Source: Bacillota bacterium
Lineage (GTDB): Bacteria; Bacillota; Clostridia; Christensenellales; Aristaeellaceae
Length of the DNA: 64,000 nt
Assembly (NCBI GenBank): GCA_023435435.1
Contig: JAEYRW010000104.1
Location: 1-64,000 of the forward strand
Reading direction: 5' to 3'
The notes under the pieces: generated by a model
What the model was told of the DNA's origin: nothing
Seen by the model: the letters and a program-made list of their open reading frames with translations, nothing else
Databases searched by the model: none
Position numbers and translations under genes: made by a program
In this document: positions 25,179 through 37,012 of the stretch, piece by piece
Numbering within the stretch: position 1 is the stretch's first letter
How the letters are laid out: each line of letters opens with the position of its first letter

Positions 25179-26270
25179 CTATGTCGTTCGCGCGCACCCG
25201 CGCGCCGCTGATTCCTCCGGGACGACGCCTTCCTGAAGCGCGCGCCGCCTGAGCTGACCGCACGCGCCCTCGATGTCCGCCCCCATCTCCCGGCGGATTG
25301 TCGCAGAAATGTGGTTCCGTTCGAGCCTGCGCAGAAAGGCCTCCGCGATGGCCCGGTCCGGCGGCTCAAGCGCGCGCTCCTTCACGCTGTTGAGCGGGAT
25401 GAGATTCACGTGGCATTGGAGGCCGCGCAGTCGCCGGGCCAACTCGTCCGCGTGTTCGGCGGCGCAGTTGACGCCTTCCACCAACGCGTACTCGAAGATC
25501 ACCCGCCGCCCCGTTTTTTCGACGTAGAAGCGGCACGCGCCGATGACTTCATCCATGGGATATGCCTGGGCCACGGGCATCATCGTCTTTCGGATCTCGT
25601 CGTTGGGGGCGTGCAGCGACACCGACAGCGTCACCGGGAGGCCCTCGCCCGCGAAGCGGCGCATCTCGGGCACGAGTCCGCAGGTCGAAACAGAAACGTT
25701 GCGCAGCGATATGCCGAGTCCCTCCGGATCGTTGAGGAGCCGCAGGAACTTGACGACGTTTTCGTAATTGTCGAAGGGCTCGCCGCTCCCCATGAGCACC
25801 ACGTTGTGGACGCGGCGGGTTTCGTCCATCTCTCCGGCGTAGCCGCCTGCGGCGATTACCTGCCCGAGCATTTCTCCGGGCGTGAGGGAACGCACGCAGC
25901 CGTCCAGCGTGGACGCGCAGAATTTGCAGCCCATTTTGCAGCCCACCTGAGTGGACAGGCAAAGCGTGTCGCCGTGGTGGTAGCGCATGAGGACGCCCTC
26001 CACGATGTTGCCATCCTCGAGCAGATACAGGAACTTCGCCGTCTCGTCGATCTGGGAAAGGCGCGTCTCGATGATTTTGACCGGGTTCGCGGTCGCCGCG
26101 GCGGCAAGCTTTTCGCGCAGTCCGGCGGAGAGGTTCGTCATCCGGTCAAAATCCACGCCCTTGTTGAGCCAACCGCGCAACTGTTTCGCGCGGAAGGCGC
26201 TCTCCCCCATCTCCTTCAGGTATTGGGCGAGCTCTGTTCCATCCATGGAAAGGAGCTGAACCTTTGTCAT
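25179..26270 (-). CDS. rlmN: Dual-specificity RNA methyltransferase RlmN
   Basis: This 363-aa radical SAM enzyme methylates A2503 of 23S rRNA and A37 of some tRNAs. The CxxxCxxC cluster is in CKMGCKFCASTLDG (~residue 105). GEMLGQVIAAGG follows, with SGEPFDNYENVVKFL and a second conserved Cys in the C-terminal region. I place the start at ATG 26270, overlapping the rsmB stop by 4 bases; a GTG six bases upstream is also possible. The C-terminus carries about 30 extra residues rich in Arg and Ala. Confidence 0.94.
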   Translation of the reverse strand: MTKVQLLSMDGTELAQYLKEMGESAFRAKQLRGWLNKGVDFDRMTNLSAGLREKLAAAATANPVKIIETRLSQIDETAKFLYLLEDGNIVEGVLMRYHHGDTLCLSTQVGCKMGCKFCASTLDGCVRSLTPGEMLGQVIAAGGYAGEMDETRRVHNVVLMGSGEPFDNYENVVKFLRLLNDPEGLGISLRNVSVSTCGLVPEMRRFAGEGLPVTLSVSLHAPNDEIRKTMMPVAQAYPMDEVIGACRFYVEKTGRRVIFEYALVEGVNCAAEHADELARRLRGLQCHVNLIPLNSVKERALEPPDRAIAEAFLRRLERNHISATIRREMGADIEGACGQLRRRALQEGVVPEESAARGCARTT

Positions 26271-28111
26271 AGACACTTTCTGCGCATGCGCGCGATGAAG
26301 AAGCCTTCGATGCCGTCCCGGTGCTGGAAGAGCTGGATCATGCCGTCCTTCGCCCGCGGGCGGAGGGTTTCGGGCAGGTAATCGACGTCCGTTTCGGGCG
26401 CGAACTGCGGATTGTGGGCAAGAAAATCGCGCACCTGGTTTTCATTCTCCTCCGGGAGAATGGTGCAGGTGGAGTACACGAAAAGCCCGCCTACCTTCAC
26501 AAGGCTTGCGCAGTTTTCGAGGATTTCCCGCTGAATCTTCACAAGATCCTGAACGTCCGATCGGCTGAACTTGAGCCGCAGGTCGGGCTTGTCGGCCATG
26601 ACGCCCAGCCCCGAACAGGGCGCGTCCACGAGAACCGCATCCAGAAACGCCTCGAACGGTTCGTAAGGCGTGCGCGCGTCGCGCACGGTGGGCCGCAGAT
26701 TGTAGAGCTTCAGGCGCCGCCCCGCCGCGCGGATGAGCTCCACACGGTGCTCATGCACGTCCCACGCGTAGACGCGGCCCGTGCCGTTCATCGCCTCGCA
26801 CAGAAGCGCGCTCTTGCCGCCGGGCGCCGCGCAGGCGTCCAGTATGTTCATGCCGGGCTTCGGCTCCACCGCCAGCGCGGCAAGCATCGAACCCTCGCCC
26901 TGAATGGAGAACATGCCCGTCCGGTAGCCCTCGAGGTTTGCAAGCGCGCCCGCGTTTTCGCACAGGAACGCGTGGGGCACGAGGCCCGCCTCCCACTTGA
27001 TGCCTTTTTCGGTCAATTCGTTCCCCAACGCCTCGTCCGTGGTGGTCATGAGGTTCGGACGCACCGTCTGCGTGCGCGTTTCAGGCAGATAGGAGGCGAT
27101 TTTGCCCGCCTCCTCCTCGCCAAAGGTCTCGACCAGCTTTTCCATGAGCTCCGGCACGACGGAGTGTTCGACGCTCAGCGAAACCTCCTCCTCGCCCTCC
27201 TTGGGCGCGAGAAGCTCGCCCGCGTCCCGGGCGCGGACAACGTTGCGCAATACGCCGTTGACAAAGCCGCTCACGCGCTGTCCCTTGACGGTGCGCGCCT
27301 GCTTCACCGCCTCGTCCACCGCGGCGTGGTCCGGCACCCTGTCGAGGTAGAGAAGCTGCGCGCATGCCACGTGGAGGACATCCGAAATTTCCGGCTCCAC
27401 GTTTCGGGCAAACGCCTTGAGAATGTGGGCGATGCGGATGCGGTTCTCGACGGCGGCGTAGAAGATGCTCGTCGCGAGCCGCCGGTCGTCGGGCAGAAGG
27501 TGCGCCGACTCGAGCTGCCGGTCGAGGGCCTGCGCGGCGAAAGCGCCGTTCATGGCGACGTCCTTGAGCGCGCCCAGCGCCACGTCCCGGGCGCTCATCC
27601 GCACACGCGGCGCGAACCGCCGCTCGCCGTCCATGGGCTTGTCAAAGCTGCGCGGCTTCCACTCCCCATCCATGGGCTTGTCAAAGCTGCGCGGCTTCCG
27701 CTCCCCATCCATGGGCTTGCCAAAGCTGCGCGGTTTACGATCCCCATCCATGGGCTTGCCAAAGCTGCGCGGTTTACGCTCGCCGTCCATGGGCTTGCCA
27801 AAGCTGCGCGGCTTCCGCTCGCCGTCCATGGGCTTGCCAAAACTGCGCGGCTTCCGCTCCCCATCCATGGGCTTGCCAAAGGTGCGCGGTTTCTGGTCGC
27901 CCTCCGCACGCGTTCCGTAAGGGCGGGGCTTGCGCTCCCCGTCCGCGCCCACCGCAGGCTTGCCGCCCGGGCGGGACGTCCGCCTGCCGGTTGGCCCCTT
28001 TTGATCTGCTCCGCGCGTTCCCCTCGCGCCCCCAAATGTATCGCCGGGTTTTTTTGGCATATACGGCCCTTTCGCGCCCGGTTTCTCGCCGGGCTCCCTC
28101 ATCTTTTTCAT
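26267..28111 (-). CDS. rsmB: 16S rRNA (cytosine-967-C5)-methyltransferase RsmB with repeat-rich N-terminal tail
   Basis: This 614-aa protein is about 170 residues longer than usual. Residues ~175-315 are the NusB-like RNA-binding domain (VALGALKDVAMNGAFAAQAL). The Rossmann methyltransferase domain has NILDACAAPGGKSALL (SAM binding), DAVLVDAPCSGLGVM with the first catalytic Cys and VYSTCTILPEENENQV with the second. Residues 1-165 are basic, disordered and carry seven 13-residue repeats. The ATG overlaps the fmt stop by 4 bases (ATGA). The core function is secure; the tail's role is unknown. Confidence 0.93.
   Translation of the reverse strand: MKKMREPGEKPGAKGPYMPKKPGDTFGGARGTRGADQKGPTGRRTSRPGGKPAVGADGERKPRPYGTRAEGDQKPRTFGKPMDGERKPRSFGKPMDGERKPRSFGKPMDGERKPRSFGKPMDGDRKPRSFGKPMDGERKPRSFDKPMDGEWKPRSFDKPMDGERRFAPRVRMSARDVALGALKDVAMNGAFAAQALDRQLESAHLLPDDRRLATSIFYAAVENRIRIAHILKAFARNVEPEISDVLHVACAQLLYLDRVPDHAAVDEAVKQARTVKGQRVSGFVNGVLRNVVRARDAGELLAPKEGEEEVSLSVEHSVVPELMEKLVETFGEEEAGKIASYLPETRTQTVRPNLMTTTDEALGNELTEKGIKWEAGLVPHAFLCENAGALANLEGYRTGMFSIQGEGSMLAALAVEPKPGMNILDACAAPGGKSALLCEAMNGTGRVYAWDVHEHRVELIRAAGRRLKLYNLRPTVRDARTPYEPFEAFLDAVLVDAPCSGLGVMADKPDLRLKFSRSDVQDLVKIQREILENCASLVKVGGLFVYSTCTILPEENENQVRDFLAHNPQFAPETDVDYLPETLRPRAKDGMIQLFQHRDGIEGFFIARMRRKCL
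27629..27901. repeat. Seven 39-bp tandem repeats inside rsmB
   Basis: The array encodes seven units of GERKPRSFGKPMD (variants GDQ, GDR, GEW at the start and FDK in place of FGK). It covers residues 71-161. Units are in frame at 39 bp, so slippage changes tail length without breaking the gene. The arrays have no spacers and are not CRISPR. Confidence 0.92.
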
Positions 28112-29097
28112 TGATCTTCCCCTGCCGGGCAAACCTTGAGTTCGCTCACATGCGTCCCCTGCGCGCCGAGCAGTGCACCGCATTCAATGCACTTCCCCGC
28201 GAGGTACTGCCGGGCACGCATCCGCTTTCCGTTGGGTGCCTGCATCTCCTCGATTTCAAGCGCACCCGCGCCGCACGCGATGACGAGCCCCTTCTTCGGC
28301 GACGATTCGAGAATCGTGCCCGGCGCGGCGTCCGGCGCGCCCTCCACCGCCTTGGCCCGGTAGATTTTCAGGGTTCCGCAGTCGTACTGTGTATAGGCAC
28401 ACGGCCACGGATTGAGTCCCCGGACGAGATTCGCCACCGTCCGGGCGTCCTTCCCCCAGTCGATCTCGCCCATGGACTTGTCGAGCATCGGCTCGTAGGT
28501 TGCAAGCGCCTCGTCCTGCCTGATCGGAGCGATTCCGCCCTTCAGGTATTTCTCCAGCGTCTCGACGAGCAGCGCCGCGCCGATCCGGGAAAGCCGCTCG
28601 CTCAGTTCGCCCGCGGTTTCGTCTTCCCCGATCCCGATGGCGCGCGAAAGCAGCATGTCACCCGTGTCGAGTCCGGCGTCTGTGAGCATGGTGGTAACGC
28701 CCGTCTCCTTTTCGCCCGCAAGGATGGCCCAATTGATGGGCGCGGCCCCTCTGTGCCTGGGCAAAAGCGAGGCATGCACGTTGACCGTGCCGTATTTGGG
28801 CACCTCAAGGAGCTTTTTCGACAAAATCTGCCCGAACGCCGCCGTCACCACGACATCCGGCTTCAGGGCGCGCATCTGGTCGAGGCCTTCCTGCTTTCTG
28901 ACGCGCTCAAACTGGAAGACCGGCACGCCGCGCTCCTCCGCGCGCGATTTCACGGCGCAGCAGGCGATTCTGTGCCCGCGCCCTACGGGGCGGTCCGGCT
29001 GCGTGAACGCGCCGACGACCCCGTAACCCGCGTCGAGAAGCGCGTCCAGAGACGGCACCGCGAAGTCGGGCGTGCCCATGAAGACTACCCGGGTCAT
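28108..29097 (-). CDS. fmt: Methionyl-tRNA formyltransferase
   Basis: This 329-aa protein formylates initiator Met-tRNA. It begins [20 protein letters not shown]. The formyl-donor site follows as [20 protein letters not shown] (~105-125) with the catalytic Asn-His-Asp set and [14 protein letters not shown]. The C-terminal OB-fold domain spans ~205-329. It overlaps def by 4 bases and rsmB by 4, the standard translation-initiation cluster. Confidence 0.96.
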   Translation of the reverse strand: MTRVVFMGTPDFAVPSLDALLDAGYGVVGAFTQPDRPVGRGHRIACCAVKSRAEERGVPVFQFERVRKQEGLDQMRALKPDVVVTAAFGQILSKKLLEVPKYGTVNVHASLLPRHRGAAPINWAILAGEKETGVTTMLTDAGLDTGDMLLSRAIGIGEDETAGELSERLSRIGAALLVETLEKYLKGGIAPIRQDEALATYEPMLDKSMGEIDWGKDARTVANLVRGLNPWPCAYTQYDCGTLKIYRAKAVEGAPDAAPGTILESSPKKGLVIACGAGALEIEEMQAPNGKRMRARQYLAGKCIECGALLGAQGTHVSELKVCPAGEDQ

Positions 29098-29594
29098 ATT
29101 TCTTCCCCGGTTTCTTCGTCGTCCTCGCCGCGCATTTTATCCGTGACGTCCTCGATCATCTTGTCCGTATAGATGATCCCGTCCAGATGATCCAGCTCGT
29201 GACAGACCGCCATGGCGAAAAACTCGCTGTCGTCCTCGAGCTCGATTTCGTTTCCCGCCCGGTCCTGGGCGCGCACGCGTACCCTGGCTGGCCGCTCCAC
29301 GGTGCCGCGCCGTCCGGGCACGGACAGACAGCCCTCCGCATGGATCGCGGAGCCTTCCTGCCATGTGATTTCAGGGTTCACCAGCTCGATGATCCCCTCG
29401 CCCACGTCGATGACCACCACGCGCTTCAAAACGCCTACCTGGGGCGCGGCGAGCCCCGCGCCGTCCGCGTCGTACATGGTCTCCGCCATATCGTCCAGAA
29501 GCGTCCAAAGCCGCTTGTCAAATTTATCCACGCGGCGCGCGTGCTTGCGGAGCACGTCGTCCTCGCCGACCTTCACGATTTTCCGAATTGCCAT
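29094..29594 (-). CDS. def: Peptide deformylase
   Basis: This 166-aa metalloenzyme removes the formyl group from new proteins. The three motifs are [11 protein letters not shown] (~45), [11 protein letters not shown] (~90) and the metal-binding [13 protein letters not shown] (~135). The start is the ATG of [15 protein letters not shown]-terminal acidic tail ([10 protein letters not shown]) is present. It directly precedes fmt (4-base overlap) and follows priA after 84 bases; nothing is seen in that gap. Confidence 0.95.
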   Translation of the reverse strand: MAIRKIVKVGEDDVLRKHARRVDKFDKRLWTLLDDMAETMYDADGAGLAAPQVGVLKRVVVIDVGEGIIELVNPEITWQEGSAIHAEGCLSVPGRRGTVERPARVRVRAQDRAGNEIELEDDSEFFAMAVCHELDHLDGIIYTDKMIEDVTDKMRGEDDEETGEEI

Positions 29595-29678
29595 CTCAAA
29601 CCCTCCCGCGGAGGCCGCACACATTGAACCAAAGCCGGTTCGCGCCCACGCATCTATCTATACCGCAAAACCCGAAAT

Positions 29679-31907
29679 TCATATCATATTCACGGGGTTT
29701 ACCTCGAGCTCCGCCCGCACCCCCGCGCGCGGAATCTCCGAAAGGTCGCGCATTTTCTCCGTGACCCGACGGACGTCCCCCTTGAAATACATTTTCAAAA
29801 ACACCTGATGCCGCGCTTCCCCGCGCAAAAGGGCGATGGGTGCCTCCACCGCGCGCATCTGGACAATGTTCTTCCGCTCACCGATTTCGTCGATGAAGCG
29901 ATTGAGCGCGCTTTCGACTTCCTCAGCCGCCCGCACCGCGTCCTCCAGCGCCTTCGCGGTGAACACGATCCGCGCGATCACCGTAAAAGGCGGATAAAGC
30001 CCCATGCGCCGGTACTTGCTTTCCCGGTTGTAGAAGGCCCGGTAGTCCTGCTTTGCGGCGAGACGAATGGCGTAGTGGTCGGGATCGTAGGTCTGGACGA
30101 TGACCCTTCCCGGCGCGTCCGACCGGCCCGCGCGGCCCGCCACCTGAGTGATGAGCTGGAATGTGCGCTCGGTACTTCGGTAGTCCGGAAGATTGAGCGA
30201 CATGTCCGCCGCCACGACGCCCACCAGGGTCACGTTGGGGAAATCCAGTCCCTTTGTTATCATCTGCGTGCCCACCAGCACGTTGGTCTCTCCCCTGCGG
30301 AACGCCTCGAGGATGCTTTCGTGGGAATCCTTTCGGGCTGTGGTGTCCAGATCCAGCCGGCCGATCCGCGCGTCCGGATAAAGCGTCCGCACGGCTTCCT
30401 CCACCTTTTGCGTGCCGCTGCCAAAGTATTTGATGTACTTGCTTCCGCAGCTTGGGCAGGCGCGCGGCGGGCGCATGACCTCGCCGCAGTAGTGGCACTT
30501 GAGCAGATCCTCCGTCTGGTGGTATGTCATGGTCACGTCGCAGTTCGGGCACTTGACGGCCTTGCCGCACGCGCGGCAGGAGACGAATGTCGAATACCCG
30601 CGCCGGTTGATGAACAGCATCGCCTGACGGCCCTCGTCCAGACACTTGCGCAGCGCGGCCTGGAGGGGCGCGCTGAAGATGGCGTGGTTTCCCTTCTCCA
30701 GCTCGCTTCGCATGTCCACGATCTCCACCTCGGGAAGCGGCCTGTCCATGACCCGGGCCGTCAGTTCGATGAGCGTCAGCCGGTTTTGCGGCTTGACGCC
30801 CGGCAGGGCGCGCATGTAGGTCGCCACCGAGGGCGTCGCCGAGCCCAGAATCAGCACCGCGCCGGAGGCCCGCGCCCGCTCCGCCGCAACCTCGCGCGCG
30901 TCGTACCGGGGCCGCTTGTCCGACTGGTATGTATGCTCGTGTTCCTCGTCCACGACGATGAGGCCGATGTCGTGGGCGGGCGCGAAGATGGCAGAGCGCG
31001 CGCCGATCACCACCCGCGCCTCGCCCGAACGGATGCGCCGCCACTCGTCGAACCGCTCCCCCTTGGAAAGTCCCGAGTGCAGAACCGCCGCATCCGCGCC
31101 GAAGCGCGCGTGAAACCATCTGACCATCTGGGGCGTCAGCGCGATTTCGGGCACAAGCACGAGGGCGGCCTTCCCCATCTCCAGTGCATGCCGCGCGGCG
31201 CGGATATAAACCTCCGTCTTGCCGCTGCCCGTGACGCCGTGAAGCAGAAACCGTCCGCCCCCGGTCTCGAGTGCCCGGTCAATTTCGTCCACCGCGCGCG
31301 CCTGTTCGGGCATCAGGATGGGGTCGCCCGCGCCGTCGTCAATCTTGAGGGCGGCGGGCGTCCTGCGCACCTGCGCGTCATAGACGCGCGCGATGCCCTT
31401 TTCGCAGAGCGCCCGGATTGCCTGGGCGTATTCCGGATGCTTCGCGGACTCGATCTCGCCCTGTTCCAGAAGCGCCACCAGCTCGAGCTGTTTCTTCGCG
31501 CGCGCGCTTTCTTTGAACGCCGCGAGCGCCTCGCCGGTTGCCGCGAGCGCCACGCGGCGCGCCGTTTTTTCCCGGACCCGGGCGCCGCGCATTTCCGCGG
31601 GAATCATGAGCCGGAGCGCGTCCACAAGGTTGCAGAGGCAGCGGTCCTTGAGCCACACGGCCAGCGCCATCTGCTCGGGTAAAATCACCGGATAGGGCAA
31701 CACGAGCCGCTTCACGGGTTTGATCTTTTCGAGCGGGAGCGCCGTCTCGTCCGAAAGGGAAACCACGAAGCCGTCAATGGTGCGCGGCCCGAAGGGCACT
31801 GCCACCTGATGTCCCGGCAAAAGCTCCATCCCCGGGGGGGCCAAGTAGGTAAACAGACGGTCGACCTCGCTGGCCGAAAGATCGACGATGACGTTCGCAA
31901 AGCGCAT
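29679..31907 (-). CDS. priA: Primosomal protein N' (replication restart helicase PriA)
   Basis: This 742-aa helicase reloads the replisome on stalled forks. The N-terminal DNA-binding domain is at ~1-110. The helicase core has HGVTGSGKTEVYIRA (~225) and a DEEH box in VVDEEHEHTYQSDK. Two zinc sites are formed by the cysteines in CRACGKAVKCPNCD and CHYCGEV...CPSCGSK (~430-475). Motifs V-VI are near VLVGTQMITKGLDFP and QVAGRAGRSDAPG. It overlaps coaBC by one base. Confidence 0.95.
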   Translation of the reverse strand: MRFANVIVDLSASEVDRLFTYLAPPGMELLPGHQVAVPFGPRTIDGFVVSLSDETALPLEKIKPVKRLVLPYPVILPEQMALAVWLKDRCLCNLVDALRLMIPAEMRGARVREKTARRVALAATGEALAAFKESARAKKQLELVALLEQGEIESAKHPEYAQAIRALCEKGIARVYDAQVRRTPAALKIDDGAGDPILMPEQARAVDEIDRALETGGGRFLLHGVTGSGKTEVYIRAARHALEMGKAALVLVPEIALTPQMVRWFHARFGADAAVLHSGLSKGERFDEWRRIRSGEARVVIGARSAIFAPAHDIGLIVVDEEHEHTYQSDKRPRYDAREVAAERARASGAVLILGSATPSVATYMRALPGVKPQNRLTLIELTARVMDRPLPEVEIVDMRSELEKGNHAIFSAPLQAALRKCLDEGRQAMLFINRRGYSTFVSCRACGKAVKCPNCDVTMTYHQTEDLLKCHYCGEVMRPPRACPSCGSKYIKYFGSGTQKVEEAVRTLYPDARIGRLDLDTTARKDSHESILEAFRRGETNVLVGTQMITKGLDFPNVTLVGVVAADMSLNLPDYRSTERTFQLITQVAGRAGRSDAPGRVIVQTYDPDHYAIRLAAKQDYRAFYNRESKYRRMGLYPPFTVIARIVFTAKALEDAVRAAEEVESALNRFIDEIGERKNIVQMRAVEAPIALLRGEARHQVFLKMYFKGDVRRVTEKMRDLSEIPRAGVRAELEVNPVNMI

Positions 31908-33091
31908 CAGAGCTTGAGAATCGCGTCGAGGATCGCGTCCGCCGCCTCGCGCTTGGTCATGAGGGGCTTTTCTTCCGCGCCGCCGGCTGTGACGATGGTG
32001 ATGCGGTTGGTGTCCACCGAAAAGCCCGCGCCCGGCTGGGTCACGTCGTTGGCGATCACCATGTCGGCGTTCTTCCGCGTCATTTTTTTGCGGGCGTTTT
32101 CAATAAGGTCGTCTGTCTCCGCCGCGAACGCCACCAGAATCTGCCCGGGTTTCTTGCGCCGTCCCAGCTCCGCCGCGATGTCCGTGGTCTGGACGAGCCT
32201 GAGCGTCAGTCCGCCCGCGCTGTTTTTCTTGATTTTTTTGTCCGCCACCGCCTCGGGCGTAAAATCCGCCGGCGCGGCGGCCTGAATGACCACGTCCGAA
32301 TCCGCGCCGCGGGCGAGCACCCTCTCGCACAGTTCTGCGGAGGAGCCGATGCGAACGAGCGCGACCCCAGCGGGCGGTTCAAGGGAAACCGGCCCCGTCA
32401 CGAGTGTGACGTCCGCGCCGCGGTCCCGCGCGGCCTCGGCGATGGCGTAACCCATTTTGCCCGAGGATCGGTTGGTGAGGTACCTGACCGGGTCGATCTT
32501 TTCGACGGTGGGCCCCGCCGTGACGAGCACGCGCTTCCCGGAGAAATCCGCGCCGCGCGATAAGATCCCTTCGATCGCCTCGACGATGGCGGCGGGCTCG
32601 GACATCCGGCCCACGTCGTCGTCACCGCAGGCGAGCAGCCCGCTCTCCGGGCCGACGGTCAGTACGCCGCGCGCGCGCAGCGTGTTCAAATTGTCCCGGC
32701 ACGCGGCGTTTTTCCACATGCGGGTGTTCATCGCGGGCGCCAGAAGAACCGGGCACGTGACCGCCGCGGCGGTTGTGGTAATGAGGTCGTCGGCGATGCC
32801 CGCGGCCATCTTCCCGATGAAGTTGAATGTGGCCGGCGCAACGACGAATGCGTCCGCCCACCGGGCGACGGCGATGTGATCCATCTCAAACTCGCGGGTA
32901 AACTGGTCGACATACGCGCGCTGACCGCTGAGCGTTTCAAGCGTCAGCGGTGCGATGAACTTGGTGGCGTTTTCGGACATCAAAACGCGCACGGCACAGC
33001 CGCGCTTCATGAGGCGGCTGACCAATTCCGCAGCCTTGTAGGCGGCGATGCCGCCTGTAACACCCACGGCGATCCTCTTTCCCTCAAGCAT
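31907..33091 (-). CDS. coaBC: Bifunctional phosphopantothenoylcysteine decarboxylase/synthetase
   Basis: This 394-aa protein carries two steps of coenzyme A synthesis. The N-terminal CoaC flavoprotein domain (~1-180) has GVTGGIAAYKAAELVSRL, the catalytic His in FEMDHIAVARW and LLAPAMNTRMWKNAA. The CoaB synthetase domain (~185-394) has VLVTAGPTVEKIDPVRYLTN and a catalytic Lys region in DKKIKKNSAGG. It lies between rpoZ and priA, as in B. subtilis. Confidence 0.95.
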   Translation of the reverse strand: MLEGKRIAVGVTGGIAAYKAAELVSRLMKRGCAVRVLMSENATKFIAPLTLETLSGQRAYVDQFTREFEMDHIAVARWADAFVVAPATFNFIGKMAAGIADDLITTTAAAVTCPVLLAPAMNTRMWKNAACRDNLNTLRARGVLTVGPESGLLACGDDDVGRMSEPAAIVEAIEGILSRGADFSGKRVLVTAGPTVEKIDPVRYLTNRSSGKMGYAIAEAARDRGADVTLVTGPVSLEPPAGVALVRIGSSAELCERVLARGADSDVVIQAAAPADFTPEAVADKKIKKNSAGGLTLRLVQTTDIAAELGRRKKPGQILVAFAAETDDLIENARKKMTRKNADMVIANDVTQPGAGFSVDTNRITIVTAGGAEEKPLMTKREAADAILDAILKL

Positions 33092-33121
33092 CCCATGCCC
33101 CCCTCGATTGTATCACAAACA

Positions 33122-33145
33122 AGCGAAAACCGTCTGATTTTCGCT
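33122..33145 (-). terminator. Hairpin between rpoZ and coaBC
   Basis: AGCGAAAA (33122-33129) pairs with TTTTCGCT (33138-33145), 8 bp with an 8-base loop. On the minus strand TGTTTG follows, only a weak U-tract, so it is at best an attenuator. A possible TACAAT -10 for coaBC lies just downstream. Confidence 0.4.
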
Positions 33146-33168
33146 CGTCACGGCGTTTCCTTCCCGAC

Positions 33169-33390
33169 TCACCTAAGCAGGGGATCGTCTTCCTCTTCCA
33201 CCCTTGTAAAGGCGATCAGCCCGCGCCGGATCTCCTCGATGGCGATGGAGAGGGGCTTGATCTCCTTGGTGTCGATGAGCGGCATGGCGCCTCCGATGAG
33301 TTCGCGCGCGCGCTTGGAGGCCTCGACGGCCAGCGTGTACCTGCAATCAACCTTCTGAAGAAGCTCGCCAATCGGCGGATCGATCATCAT
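33169..33390 (-). CDS. rpoZ: RNA polymerase omega subunit
   Basis: This 73-aa protein promotes RNA polymerase assembly. MIDPPIGELLQKVDCRYTLA is followed by the conserved VEASKRARELIGGA and IKPLSIAIEEIRRGLI. The short length is normal for Bacillota omega. It begins 1 base after the gmk stop, so the two are co-translated. Confidence 0.94.
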   Translation of the reverse strand: MMIDPPIGELLQKVDCRYTLAVEASKRARELIGGAMPLIDTKEIKPLSIAIEEIRRGLIAFTRVEEEDDPLLR

Positions 33391-33391
33391 A

Positions 33392-34042
33392 TCAGTTGCC
33401 TCCCTTGGTCAAAGATTCTGTCAGTCCGTCCAAAAACGCGATGTTCCTTTTTACCTCGAGGCGGCTCGCCTGTATGATGGCGTACACCTCTTCGGCGGCG
33501 GTTTCCAGCGCGTTCTCGACGACGCTCCAGTCCTGATGGATGATTAAGTAATCGTAGTCGTACGCCTGTTTGATCTCGCTCGACGCGGTTCCCAGGCGTA
33601 TGCGGATAACTTCCTCGGTTTCCGTATGTCGGTCGCGCAGCCGTTTTTCGATATTTTCGCGGCTGGGCGGGCTGACGAAGATGCCCTTCACCAGGTCGGG
33701 GTACTGGTTTTTTGCCTGTACGCAGCCCTGCACGTCGATCTCGAGAATGAGGTCGCGCCCCTTTGAAAGCTCTTCGACCACGACCGATTTCAGCGTTCCA
33801 TAGCGATCCTGATGATGGACGTATGCCCACTCAAAGAACGCGCCTTCGGCGACCAGCCGATCGAATTCCTCGTTTGAAAGGAAATGATAATCGACGCCGT
33901 CCACCTCGTTGACGCGCGGTTTTCGAGTGGTACAGCTCACCGAGATGCCCACATCCGCATGCGTTTCGAGGACTTTTTTCACAATCATCGACTTTCCGGC
34001 ACCCGCCGGGCCTGAAATCACGAACAGAGATCCGCTGGACAA
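33392..34042 (-). CDS. gmk: Guanylate kinase, TTG start
   Basis: This 216-aa protein phosphorylates GMP. The P-loop is GPAGAGKSMIVKKVL; GMP-binding residues are in SCTTRKPRVNEVDGVDYHFL, with ILEIDVQGCVQAKNQYPD and the lid LRDRHTETEEVIRIRL. The best start is TTG at 34042, six bases after GGAGGG, giving the usual SSGSLFVISGPAG opening. No in-frame ATG is nearby. It follows yicC after 31 bases with no remA gene between them. Confidence 0.94.
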   Translation of the reverse strand: MSSGSLFVISGPAGAGKSMIVKKVLETHADVGISVSCTTRKPRVNEVDGVDYHFLSNEEFDRLVAEGAFFEWAYVHHQDRYGTLKSVVVEELSKGRDLILEIDVQGCVQAKNQYPDLVKGIFVSPPSRENIEKRLRDRHTETEEVIRIRLGTASSEIKQAYDYDYLIIHQDWSVVENALETAAEEVYAIIQASRLEVKRNIAFLDGLTESLTKGGN

Positions 34043-34073
34043 TGGTATCCCTCCGTCTGTTTGTTGCGGCGCG

Positions 34074-34937
<864 letters not shown>

Positions 34938-35014
34938 ATCCTCACCCCCTCCGCCGACATTTCAATATCAGATTATATCATATTTTTGTTGTCCCCGCAC
35001 GCGTTGTCCGAAAT

Positions 35015-37012
<1,998 letters not shown>

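Noticed and set aside
27629..27901. Regular 39-bp repeats that could suggest a CRISPR array
   Set aside because: There are no spacers, the repeats are in frame and they encode the RsmB tail.
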